Shown here: one piece after another, positions 15,754 to 22,005 of the stretch
How positions within the stretch are numbered: position 1 is the first letter of the stretch
Layout: every line of letters begins with the position of its first letter
DNA from: Vineibacter terrae
GTDB taxonomy: Bacteria > Pseudomonadota > Alphaproteobacteria > Reyranellales > Reyranellaceae
Reading direction: 5' to 3'
DNA: 55,891 nucleotides
Assembly: GCF_008039615.1 (NCBI RefSeq)
Contig: NZ_VDUZ01000056.1
Location: 1-55,891, forward strand
The notes under the pieces: model-generated
Told to the model about the DNA's origin: nothing
The model's input: only the letters and a program-made list of their open reading frames with translations
The model's database searches: none
Program-made: the position numbers and the translations under genes

Positions 15754-16176
15754 ATGCCGCTGCCGACGTGGTCCAGGACAGGTCTTGCCGTGGTGGCGCT
15801 GGCGGTCGTGTCGGCCGGCGGCGCGCGGGCGCAGGAGAGCTATCTGTGCACCGAGGAGCAGTCCACCGGCTTCCTCTTCGACAAGGTCCGGCGCGCCTGG
15901 CAGCCCTCCGTGCTGGTCGCGGACAGGAAGCTGGTCGTGCATCTGGACCAGGGTGCGACGCGGACCTGGTTCGTCTCGGAAGGCGGGCGTCGCACGTCTT
16001 CGTATTGGTGCCCCAGCGGTTGGGTCAACGACGAGATGAGCTGCACCGGCATCGCCGGCTCGTTCTGGATGAACCGCAAGACCATGCGCTTCCTCTATGT
16101 CTACAAATGGGGCTACCTCGACGGCGACTCGCCCGACACTCCCAACATCACCATCGGGCGCTGCTCGCCCGGCTAG
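15754..16176 (+). CDS. Secreted hypothetical protein
   Basis: A 140-residue protein with a signal peptide (PLPTWSRTGLAVVALAVVSAGG, cleavage near ARA-QE). The mature domain has YLCTEEQSTGFLFDKVRRAW, then SYWCPSGW and MSCTGIAGSFWMN with a terminal GRCSPG, so four cysteines. It resembles a family of conserved secreted proteins of unknown function in alphaproteobacteria. ATG 15754 rather than GTG 15736 gives the cleaner signal peptide. Confidence 0.7.
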   Translation: MPLPTWSRTGLAVVALAVVSAGGARAQESYLCTEEQSTGFLFDKVRRAWQPSVLVADRKLVVHLDQGATRTWFVSEGGRRTSSYWCPSGWVNDEMSCTGIAGSFWMNRKTMRFLYVYKWGYLDGDSPDTPNITIGRCSPG

Positions 16177-16213
16177 CGCACGTCGGACTGAACGCAGCGA
16201 GTCCCTTTCTCTC

Positions 16214-16546
16214 CTACACCTCCAGCGCCGTTCGCCGCTTCAGGCGGCTGCGTCGCCCGGTGCGCCGCGTCTTCCTGGCCGCCGCCGCGGTCGGCGGTGC
16301 GGCGCACAGCTCGAGATCGTTGGGCCCCAGGCGGCGCAGGCGGCCGGCGCGGCAAAGGCCCTCGATAGCGCGCGTCACCAGGCGTCCGCCATAGCCGCGC
16401 CGGTCCATGGCGAGCTGGATCTCAGCCATATGCAGGGCCGATCCCGGCCGGCTGCGGCGCTCATCGAACACGTCCAGGATCGCGTTCTGCACCTCCAGCA
16501 GCCGCAGCGCCACGGGCAGGGCGGTTGGCTTGGGCTTCGATGTCAC
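16214..16546 (-). CDS. Small winged-helix-like protein, paralogue 2
   Basis: A 110-residue protein starting at GTG 16546. The core EVQNAILDVFDERRS and MDRRGYGGRLVTRAIEGL aligns along its length with the 3777-4082 protein, and both end in a basic Arg/Thr-rich tail. It follows the Cys-peptide gene by 40 bp on the same strand, so the EcfG promoter at 16750 probably drives both. The start is inferred from the paralogue; no good ribosome binding site is seen. Confidence 0.65.
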   Translation of the reverse strand: MTSKPKPTALPVALRLLEVQNAILDVFDERRSRPGSALHMAEIQLAMDRRGYGGRLVTRAIEGLCRAGRLRRLGPNDLELCAAPPTAAAARKTRRTGRRSRLKRRTALEV

Positions 16547-16586
16547 TGGCCGGCCTGGAAGCGGGGAGGTGCGCTGCGTGCAGCCG

Positions 16587-16718
16587 TCACTGGCAGGACG
16601 GCCCGTTGCGCGTCTCGATGCAGCAGCGGTCCTTGCCCCAGCCTTCGGCGCTGGCTTGCGCGGCGAAGCCCAGGCCCAGCGTGCCGGCAACCAGCATGGC
16701 GATGACCATCCGCGGCAT
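16587..16718 (-). CDS. 43-residue secreted Cys-rich peptide
   Basis: A short gene absent from long-ORF views. The signal peptide is PRMVIAMLVAGTLGLGFAAQ with cleavage near ASA-E; the mature product is only about 20 residues and ends GKDRCCIETRNGPSCQ, identical to the tail of the protein at 5012-5338. GGAAGGA lies 7 nt before ATG 16718 and a perfect EcfG promoter 25 nt above that. Three cysteines suggest a disulphide plus one free thiol. Possibly a periplasmic stress peptide; function unknown. Confidence 0.75.
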   Translation of the reverse strand: MPRMVIAMLVAGTLGLGFAAQASAEGWGKDRCCIETRNGPSCQ

Positions 16719-16749
16719 CTCGATATCCTTCCAGCCTTGCTGGAAAGGA

Positions 16750-16775
16750 AACGTCACGCCGGATGAGCGAGTTCC
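16750..16775 (-). promoter_or_regulatory. Predicted EcfG general-stress promoter
   Basis: On the minus strand, GGAAC (16775-16771), 17 nt, CGTT (16753-16750) followed by T. It points at the Cys-peptide gene (leader about 25 nt). Confidence 0.75.
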
Positions 16776-16808
16776 GCGATCGCGCGGCTGCCGGCCGCCG
16801 ATGCCGGC

Positions 16809-17216
16809 TCACGCCCGGCGCGCGGCTGCGGCGGACAGGCGCCCGGTGTCCAGCATCCGCCGGCAGGCGTGCTTGATGTCGGCAGGCTGATATGGCTTGT
16901 CGAAGAACACGCTGCCCGCGACCCGGCGCGTAGAGCTGCTGCTGGAACGGCCCGAGGCATAGATGACGGGCATCATGCGGTCGGCCCGGCGCGCGGCCAC
17001 CGCGACGTCCCAGCCGGACACGCGGCCGCCCAGGCGGATATCCGTGAACACGACGTCGATCGCGGCGTCGCGCGCCAGCGTGTCGACCGCCTGCTCGCCG
17101 CTGGGCACCGCGACGACACGCCAGCCCATGTCCTCGAAATACATGGCGACGACCTCGCGCACGGCCCATTCGTCTTCGACGATCAGTATCGTCAGTGGCA
17201 ACTGTTCATCACGCAT
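16809..17216 (-). CDS. Stand-alone response-regulator receiver
   Basis: A 135-residue CheY-like receiver. Acidic pocket LIVEDE (residues 11-16), phosphoacceptor Asp59 in VVFTDIRLGG, and Lys107 in FFDKPYQ are all present; no output domain. It is divergent from the receiver-kinase pair at 17409, across a 192 bp shared region, and may be a second target of that kinase. No EcfG motif is seen on its own side. Confidence 0.88.
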   Translation of the reverse strand: MRDEQLPLTILIVEDEWAVREVVAMYFEDMGWRVVAVPSGEQAVDTLARDAAIDVVFTDIRLGGRVSGWDVAVAARRADRMMPVIYASGRSSSSSTRRVAGSVFFDKPYQPADIKHACRRMLDTGRLSAAAARRA

Positions 17217-17331
17217 GGTGGAGCTCGTGAACGCCGGTGCTTCGAACTGCGAGGGCGCCTCCAAGGCACCCGTTCTTCGTCGCCGATGCCAACGCCGGGG
17301 GCGGACGCCAGTTGCGGCACGGCATCGCCCG

Positions 17332-17356
17332 GGAACCTTTCGGCCAGGATGGCGTT
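17332..17356 (+). promoter_or_regulatory. Predicted EcfG promoter of the receiver/kinase operon
   Basis: GGAAC at 17332-17336, 16 nt, CGTT at 17353-17356. Leader of about 46 nt to the receiver gene at 17409. Confidence 0.7.
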
Positions 17357-17408
17357 TTCCACTGTTTGAGGGAGGTTTCTGGGGGAGGTCCCTGGCACTC
17401 CCGGTTGG

Positions 17409-17825
17409 ATGGCGAGGGAGCGGCGCTTGTCGTTGAGCGGGACACGCGTGTTCGTGGTCGAGGACGAGGCGCTGCTCGTCCTTGCCCTGGAGGACCTCCT
17501 GTCGGACATGGGATGCGATCTGGTCGGCCACGCGCAGCAGCTCGAGGATGCCTTGAGCAAGGCCAGCGCGCTGGATTTCGACGTCGCCATCCTGGACGTC
17601 AATCTCGGCGGCGTCCGCAGCGACCCCGTGGGCGAGGCCCTGGCGCGGCGCGGCATCCCCTTCGTGTTCGTCTCGGGGTATGGCGAGGCGGCGCTCCCCG
17701 CCGGCTTCCGGGACTGTCCGCTGGTCAACAAGCCCTATGCCGCGGCCAGCCTGCAGGCCGGGCTCCTGCAGGCCCTGGGGCGGCGCGATCCCAACGCCGC
17801 GGCATCGACGGCCGGCTCGCCATGA
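17409..17825 (+). CDS. Stand-alone response-regulator receiver
   Basis: A 138-residue receiver. Acidic residues VVEDEALL (about 16-23), phosphoacceptor Asp63 in AILDVNLGG, and Lys108 in LVNKPYAA; it ends with a short disordered tail. The stop overlaps the kinase ATG by 4 nt (ATGA), so it is coupled to the kinase. Because HWE-family kinases commonly feed receivers of the general-stress pathway, it may tune EcfG activity, but PhyR, NepR and EcfG themselves are not in the window. Confidence 0.88.
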   Translation: MARERRLSLSGTRVFVVEDEALLVLALEDLLSDMGCDLVGHAQQLEDALSKASALDFDVAILDVNLGGVRSDPVGEALARRGIPFVFVSGYGEAALPAGFRDCPLVNKPYAAASLQAGLLQALGRRDPNAAASTAGSP

Positions 17826-19891
17826 CGGCGCGCGCGGGTGAGGCGAAGCCGGCCGGATGGCCGGCCGGCGTCCATCTGCTTGTCTTCGCCCTGCTCATCG
17901 CGGTGCCCTTGATCCTGGTCACGGGCGCGCTGCTGCTGCGCGCCATCCAGCTCGAGCGCGAGCAGATCGAGGGGCGCGTCAGCAAAGTGCTGCGGGGGAT
18001 CGTCGACGAGCTCGACCGCGACATCGACCGGCAGCTCGCGGTCCTGACCACGCTGGCCACGTCGCCGACCTTGATCGCGGCCGACTGGCCGGCCTTCTAT
18101 GACCAGGCCAAGGCCGGCCTGGGCGGCAGGGCCTATATCGTGCTCGTCGATCGCGACGGACGGCAGCTCGTCAACACCTACGTGCCCTACGGCCAGGCGC
18201 CGGCCATGACCGGCGACCCCGAGACCGTGGTGCGCATGCGCGCCGCGAGCGGGCCGGTGGTGTCCGATCTGTTCGTCAGCCTGGTCACGAAGCAGCCGGT
18301 CTACAACATCTCGATCCCGGTGCTGCGGGACGGCGCGCTGCGCTACATCCTCAGCATCGGCCTCACCCCGCGGGATCTGAGCGAGCTGCTTCAGAACGTC
18401 GAGCCGGGATGGACGGCGATGATCTGGGATGCCAAGGGCAGGATCCTGGCGCGCTCGCGCGACCATAGCCGCTTCGTCGGCACCATGGTGCCGCAGCATC
18501 TGCGCGAGGCGCTGCAGTCGAAGGTCCGGCGCGCGACGGATGTCGACAATGTCGGCGTCCTGGCGGCGGCCGAAACCAGCGGCCTGTCGCGCTGGCGCAT
18601 CGCCGTCGGCGTTCCCGCCGGCCTGATCGATCGGCAGGTCAACGACTCGCTGCTGTTCTGGGGCGGCACGATCGTGCTGGCGGCGGCGATCATGCTGGGG
18701 CTGGCGTTCGTCTTCGGCCGCGAGATCACGCGGCCGCTGGCTGGCGCCACCGCGGCAGCCCGGGCGCTGGGGCGCCGCCAGCCGTTCGATGTCCCCGCTT
18801 CGCGTCTGCGCGAGGCCAACGCCGTGACCGCGGCATTGCGCAAGGCGGCAGGCGATCTCGATGAAAGCTCGGCTGCGCTGCGCGACAGCGAGGCCCGCCT
18901 GCGGACGGCGGCCGAGGCCGCCCGGTTCGGCCCCCATGAGTATGACGTCGCCGCCGACGTCACCATCCGCTCGCCGCAGATGCGTCGCCTGCTGGGGGCG
19001 GACGATGCGGCGCAGAAGGGCAGCTTCGAATCGGGCATCGCCTTCGTGCACCCCGACGACCGGGCGGCGGTGCGCCAGCGCAAGCAGCAGATCCTGGCCG
19101 GCACGCAGGCCGACTACGAGCTCGAATACCGCATCCAGCGGCCGGACGGCGCCGTCCGCTGGGTGATGGACCGCGGCCAGGTGAGCCGCGACAGCAATCT
19201 CAGGGCCCGCCGCGTCCTGGGCGTGCTGATCGACATCTCGCAGATGAAGGCCGCCGAGCAGCGCCAGCGCCTGCTGTTCGACGAGCTGAACCATCGCGTC
19301 AAGAACACGCTGGCCATCGTGCAGTCGCTGGCGCAGCAGACGCTGCGCGGGAACCCCGATCCGCGGGCCTTCGCGGACACCTTCGGCGATCGCCTGGCCG
19401 CGCTGGCGCGCGCCCATGATCTGCTGATGCAGGAGGCGTGGCAGGGAACACCGCTGCGGGAGATCATCGCCACCGCGCTGGCGCCCTTCATCAGCCAGGG
19501 GCGGTCGATCGACATCTCGGGCGCCGCAATCACCGTGCCGGCCGGGGTGACGATCACGCTCAGCCTAATGCTGCATGAGCTGGCCAGCAATGCCGCCAAG
19601 TTCGGCGCCCTGTCGGTTGCCGATGGCCGGCTGCTGATATCCTGGACGGTGGCCAGCGTTGCGGCAGGGGAGGCCGTCGAGCTGGCCTGGGTCGAGCGCA
19701 ATGGCCCGGCCGTCGTGCCGCCGGCGCGCAAGGGGTTCGGTACCCGCCTGTTCGCGGCCGGGTCCCTGCAGATCGACGGGCGGCATGAGCTCGACTACGC
19801 GCCCGAGGGGCTGCGGTGCCGCCTGAACTTCGCCGTGCCGCGGCCGGAGGTCCGCGCGCTCCGGGCCGGCTACGTCGACCACAAGGACTGA
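17822..19891 (+). CDS. HWE/HisKA_2-family sensor histidine kinase
   Basis: A 689-residue inner-membrane kinase. First membrane helix about 18-40 (HLLVFALLIAVPLILVTGAL), extracytoplasmic sensor about 45-275, second helix about 278-300, a HAMP-like linker (REITRPLAGATAAARAL), a PAS-like domain about 360-470 (FVHPDDRAAVRQR, then YELEYRIQRPDGAVRWVMD), and an H-box with His491 in ELNHRVKNTLAIVQSLAQQT, the HWE/HisKA_2 type. An HATPase N-box is seen in MLHELASNAAKFGAL. It is coupled to the upstream receiver. The stimulus is unknown. A longer in-frame N-terminal extension is rejected in favour of ATG 17822. Confidence 0.92.
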   Translation: MTARAGEAKPAGWPAGVHLLVFALLIAVPLILVTGALLLRAIQLEREQIEGRVSKVLRGIVDELDRDIDRQLAVLTTLATSPTLIAADWPAFYDQAKAGLGGRAYIVLVDRDGRQLVNTYVPYGQAPAMTGDPETVVRMRAASGPVVSDLFVSLVTKQPVYNISIPVLRDGALRYILSIGLTPRDLSELLQNVEPGWTAMIWDAKGRILARSRDHSRFVGTMVPQHLREALQSKVRRATDVDNVGVLAAAETSGLSRWRIAVGVPAGLIDRQVNDSLLFWGGTIVLAAAIMLGLAFVFGREITRPLAGATAAARALGRRQPFDVPASRLREANAVTAALRKAAGDLDESSAALRDSEARLRTAAEAARFGPHEYDVAADVTIRSPQMRRLLGADDAAQKGSFESGIAFVHPDDRAAVRQRKQQILAGTQADYELEYRIQRPDGAVRWVMDRGQVSRDSNLRARRVLGVLIDISQMKAAEQRQRLLFDELNHRVKNTLAIVQSLAQQTLRGNPDPRAFADTFGDRLAALARAHDLLMQEAWQGTPLREIIATALAPFISQGRSIDISGAAITVPAGVTITLSLMLHELASNAAKFGALSVADGRLLISWTVASVAAGEAVELAWVERNGPAVVPPARKGFGTRLFAAGSLQIDGRHELDYAPEGLRCRLNFAVPRPEVRALRAGYVDHKD

Positions 19892-19913
19892 GAGGACGCA
19901 CGGTCGTGCGGAC

Positions 19914-19948
19914 AGACGCCGGGGGCGCGCCACTCTGTGGCGCGTCAA
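19914..19948. repeat. Short hairpin repeat, copy 2
   Basis: GACGCCGGGGG followed by CGCGCCACTCTGTGGCGCG, the same family as 12977 and 45204. Starts 23 bp after the kinase stop. Confidence 0.8.
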
Positions 19949-19958
19949 CCCTCCGGGG

Positions 19959-20060
19959 CAGGGCGATCGCATATGCTGCCGTTCACCCCTCGCCCCGTGG
20001 GAGCGCTTCCATATGCGATCATGCTGCCCTCAGGGGCAGGGCATTCGCATATGGGTTTTT
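19959..20060. repeat. CATATG-type palindromic repeats, left part
   Basis: A run of related units: GGGGCAGGGCGATCGCATATG, then an inverted partner CATATGCGATCATGCTG, then GGGGCAGGGCATTCGCATATG again. The segment CATATGCTGCCGTTCACCCC at its start recurs inverted at about 49510-49535. It flanks palindromic element copy C. Confidence 0.7.
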
Positions 20061-20217
20061 GACTACCTTCCCCCGCTTGCGGGGGAAGGTGCCCGAAGGG
20101 CGGATGGGGGGTGTTGCAACGGCGCGGGTGCTCGATGGGATGCACCATTTGCGTTGAAGCGCCCCCCATCATCCGGCGCTTCGCGCCACCTTCCCCCGCA
20201 AGCGGGGGAAGGTAGTC
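20061..20217. repeat. ~155 bp palindromic element, copy C
   Basis: Same structure as copies A and B but in the opposite orientation; the reverse complement gives GCGCTTCAACGCAAATGG and CATCGAGCACCCG in the core. Bounded by GACTACC and GGTAGTC. It lies in the 495 bp gap between the kinase and the 20387 gene. Confidence 0.9.
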
Positions 20218-20231
20218 GAAACCGACACTTC

Positions 20232-20263
20232 CGCTCATATGCGAATGCCCTGCCCTCAAGGGG
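20232..20263. repeat. CATATG-type repeat, right part
   Basis: CATATGCGAATGCCCTGCCC followed by TCAAGGGG is the inverse of the unit at about 20026-20052, so copy C sits between two arms of a second palindrome. Confidence 0.7.
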
Positions 20264-20386
20264 GGAAGGATGAAGTCACACGCTCCGCGCCTTTCGGCAT
20301 GATCTGGCGCCGGCCGGCCGCGTCACTACATAAGACAGGCAGGAAGGCCGCGGCCGGCATCCGCGGCGTCACCGCGCGAGGCGACG

Positions 20387-20620
20387 ATGCGCGAACCGCC
20401 AAGGACCCTGGGCGATCTCTCCGACGGCGATCTCGGGTTGGCGCTGGAATGCCCCAGCTGCGGCCGCAAGACAGGGATGTTCCGCGACGCGCTGATCGCC
20501 AGGCATGGGCGCGAAGCCACGATCGAGGCCGTCGGACGGGCGGCGGTCTGCTCGCGCTGCCATCATCGCGGCGCCAAGACGCATGTCGTGCGCCCGCGAT
20601 ACTGGCGGCCGGCGGCATGA
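20387..20620 (+). CDS. Small two-CxxC (zinc-ribbon-like) protein
   Basis: A 77-residue protein with LECPSCGRKTG and AVCSRCHHRGA flanking a helix (MFRDALIARHGREATIEAVG). Layout and spacing match the 2863-3174 protein. No LexA box or EcfG motif is seen upstream, where repeats end about 120 bp away. Function unknown. Confidence 0.65.
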   Translation: MREPPRTLGDLSDGDLGLALECPSCGRKTGMFRDALIARHGREATIEAVGRAAVCSRCHHRGAKTHVVRPRYWRPAA

Positions 20621-20637
20621 TGCCGGCGCGCGGCGCC

Positions 20638-20889
20638 TCAGAACGGCACGTCGTCGGGATCGGCGCTGTCGGCGTGCGCCCACTGGCAGCGCGGGCCGTC
20701 CGATGCGGCCGCGAGCACCGGCCGCAGGGCGTCGAGGGCATGCCGGATGTCGCGGCGCTCCGCCGGGCGGTCGATGTCCAGGTCGTAGCGGCGCTGCAGG
20801 ATGTCGAGCACCGACTCGAGGCGCGCCGCTTCGTCCATCTGCCAGGCCGGCGGCCTGCCGTCGATCTCAAACATCAGCTGAATGCTCAT
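20638..20889 (-). CDS. Hypothetical protein, third gene of the LexA-box operon
   Basis: An 83-residue acidic protein starting MSIQLMFEIDGRPPAWQMDE, continuing with a helical ARLESVLDILQRRYDLDI. ATG 20889 has GGAG 7 nt upstream and overlaps the stop of the preceding gene by 4 nt. No family recognised. Confidence 0.6.
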   Translation of the reverse strand: MSIQLMFEIDGRPPAWQMDEAARLESVLDILQRRYDLDIDRPAERRDIRHALDALRPVLAAASDGPRCQWAHADSADPDDVPF

Positions 20890-21185
20890 GGCTGTCTCCA
20901 TCCGTCATGGCTGGCGTCAGGCGCGACGCTTTGAAGATGCCGCCGGAACAGCCCGGCGTGGAAAAGCGAGGGGAAGGCGAACACCAGGCGGTCGAACGGG
21001 CGCAGGACCAGGTAGCGGCCGCTGGCGAGCGCGTCGGCGGCGCGCTTCAACGCCGCCAGCCGCTCGGCGTCGTGGGCCACGTGGTCGGGGATGTCGACGG
21101 CAGCCTCGTACACCTCGGCCTCCCCGGTTGCGGCCACGACCGCGTCGTGCGTGATTTGCGTGATCGGCAGCGCCACGGCGCTCAC
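20886..21185 (-). CDS. Hypothetical protein, second gene of the LexA-box operon
   Basis: A 99-residue protein (VALPITQITHDAVVAATGEA, then LASGRYLVLRPFDRLVFAFP). Starts at GTG 21185, overlapping the upstream TGA by 4 nt, and its own stop overlaps the next ATG by 4 nt; the double overlap supports it as real and coupled. No family recognised. Confidence 0.6.
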   Translation of the reverse strand: MSAVALPITQITHDAVVAATGEAEVYEAAVDIPDHVAHDAERLAALKRAADALASGRYLVLRPFDRLVFAFPSLFHAGLFRRHLQSVAPDASHDGWRQP

Positions 21186-21478
21186 CGCAGGAACGGCAGC
21201 CGCATCTGCGTATCGCCGGCCGGCGCCGCCGCGACGCCGACGATGCCGACGCGCCCGGAATCGGGGCAGACGAGGCGGTGGCAGGCCTCGATGAAGGTCG
21301 GGTTGATGCAGCCCAGCTGCGCCTCGATCTGGCGCACGCTGGCGAACCGCACCTGGTGCGAGGGCCGGCAGTGCGAGCACCACAGGTGCAGCTCCTGGCC
21401 GTCGGCATAGACGTTGCGCACCCGCAGCGGCTGTCCATGCCGGTCGCGATAAAGCGGCGAGGCGGCGCGCAGCCGCAC
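21182..21478 (-). CDS. Cys-pair protein, first gene of the LexA-box operon
   Basis: A 98-residue protein with LHLWCSHCRPSHQVRF and, further on, ACHRLVCPDSGRVGIVGV, so two Cys/His clusters like a zinc ribbon. GTG 21478 is the best in-frame start but lacks a clear ribosome binding site, so the 5' end is uncertain. A LexA box lies about 70 bp upstream, at the same distance as in front of the 2863 gene. More divergent from the other two CxxC proteins than they are from each other. Confidence 0.55.
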   Translation of the reverse strand: MRLRAASPLYRDRHGQPLRVRNVYADGQELHLWCSHCRPSHQVRFASVRQIEAQLGCINPTFIEACHRLVCPDSGRVGIVGVAAAPAGDTQMRLPFLR

Positions 21479-21548
21479 GCGGCCGCCGGCGGCACCACCA
21501 TGGCGGGGCTGTGATCGATGTGCCGTGTGAGAGCGTCGGGCATGACCA

Positions 21549-21563
21549 GAACATAACAGGAAC
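21549..21563 (-). promoter_or_regulatory. Predicted LexA (SOS) box
   Basis: GAACATAACAGGAAC, the inverse of the box at 2783-2797 with every base identical (GTTC-N7-GTTC on the minus strand). It precedes the three-gene minus-strand operon. Confidence 0.75.
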
Positions 21564-22005
21564 AAGAAGACCTGTCGAGTCACACACCCGGTTGTGTCCG
21601 ACATGAGGTCGAGGCCACAAATGATTGATCTGCCGTCTGTTTTCCGGCGCAAAGGCGGCTGTCCGGCGGTCCCTGCCGCCGGAATGTCCTGGGGCCGAGA
21701 CCGCCACGCCGGCGCGGCATGTAAGCAGGTCATGCCGCCGCCGTGCCACCCGGCGCGGGCTTGCGATAAGGGGTGGCATCGCCGTGGTGTTATGCATCGC
21801 ATACGACAGCGACGATGGCGGCATGCAGTCGCCGCCATAACAGAAACGTATGACGCATGACGTTTTGTAAGTTGCTCCGACCGGCCTCCGTCGCGCTTCA
21901 TCCCGCAAGCGGGCAGTGGCGATCGCCCCGGCACCGCGCAGCATCACGATCCGATCTCGACGTCCGCCGCCGGTGCTCGGATCCACAGGGTTCGGTTTCT
22001 GAGAG
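21564..22005. promoter_or_regulatory. Gap upstream of the hyu cluster with two dyads
   Basis: No gene is visible. At 21791-21803 lies TATGCATCGCATA (5 bp arms, T-N11-A), the form of a LysR-type operator. At 21815-21838 an 8 bp stem ATGGCGGC/GCCGCCAT forms a hairpin. Base composition is lower in GC near 21840-21870. This is the likely control region for hyuA onward. Confidence 0.35.

Noticed and set aside
17217-17408. EcfG promoter on the minus strand for the 16809-17216 receiver
   Set aside because: No GGAAC with CGTT at the right distance on that strand; only AGAAC- and CGAAC-like fragments occur.
19869-19895. Similarity of the kinase gene end to 55778-55805
   Set aside because: About 20 of 23 bases match in a GC-rich reading, but I see no flanking match or related structure; likely chance.
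20013-20273. Open frames through the repeat cluster
   Set aside because: They read the palindromic elements themselves in both directions and have no ribosome binding site or protein-like composition.
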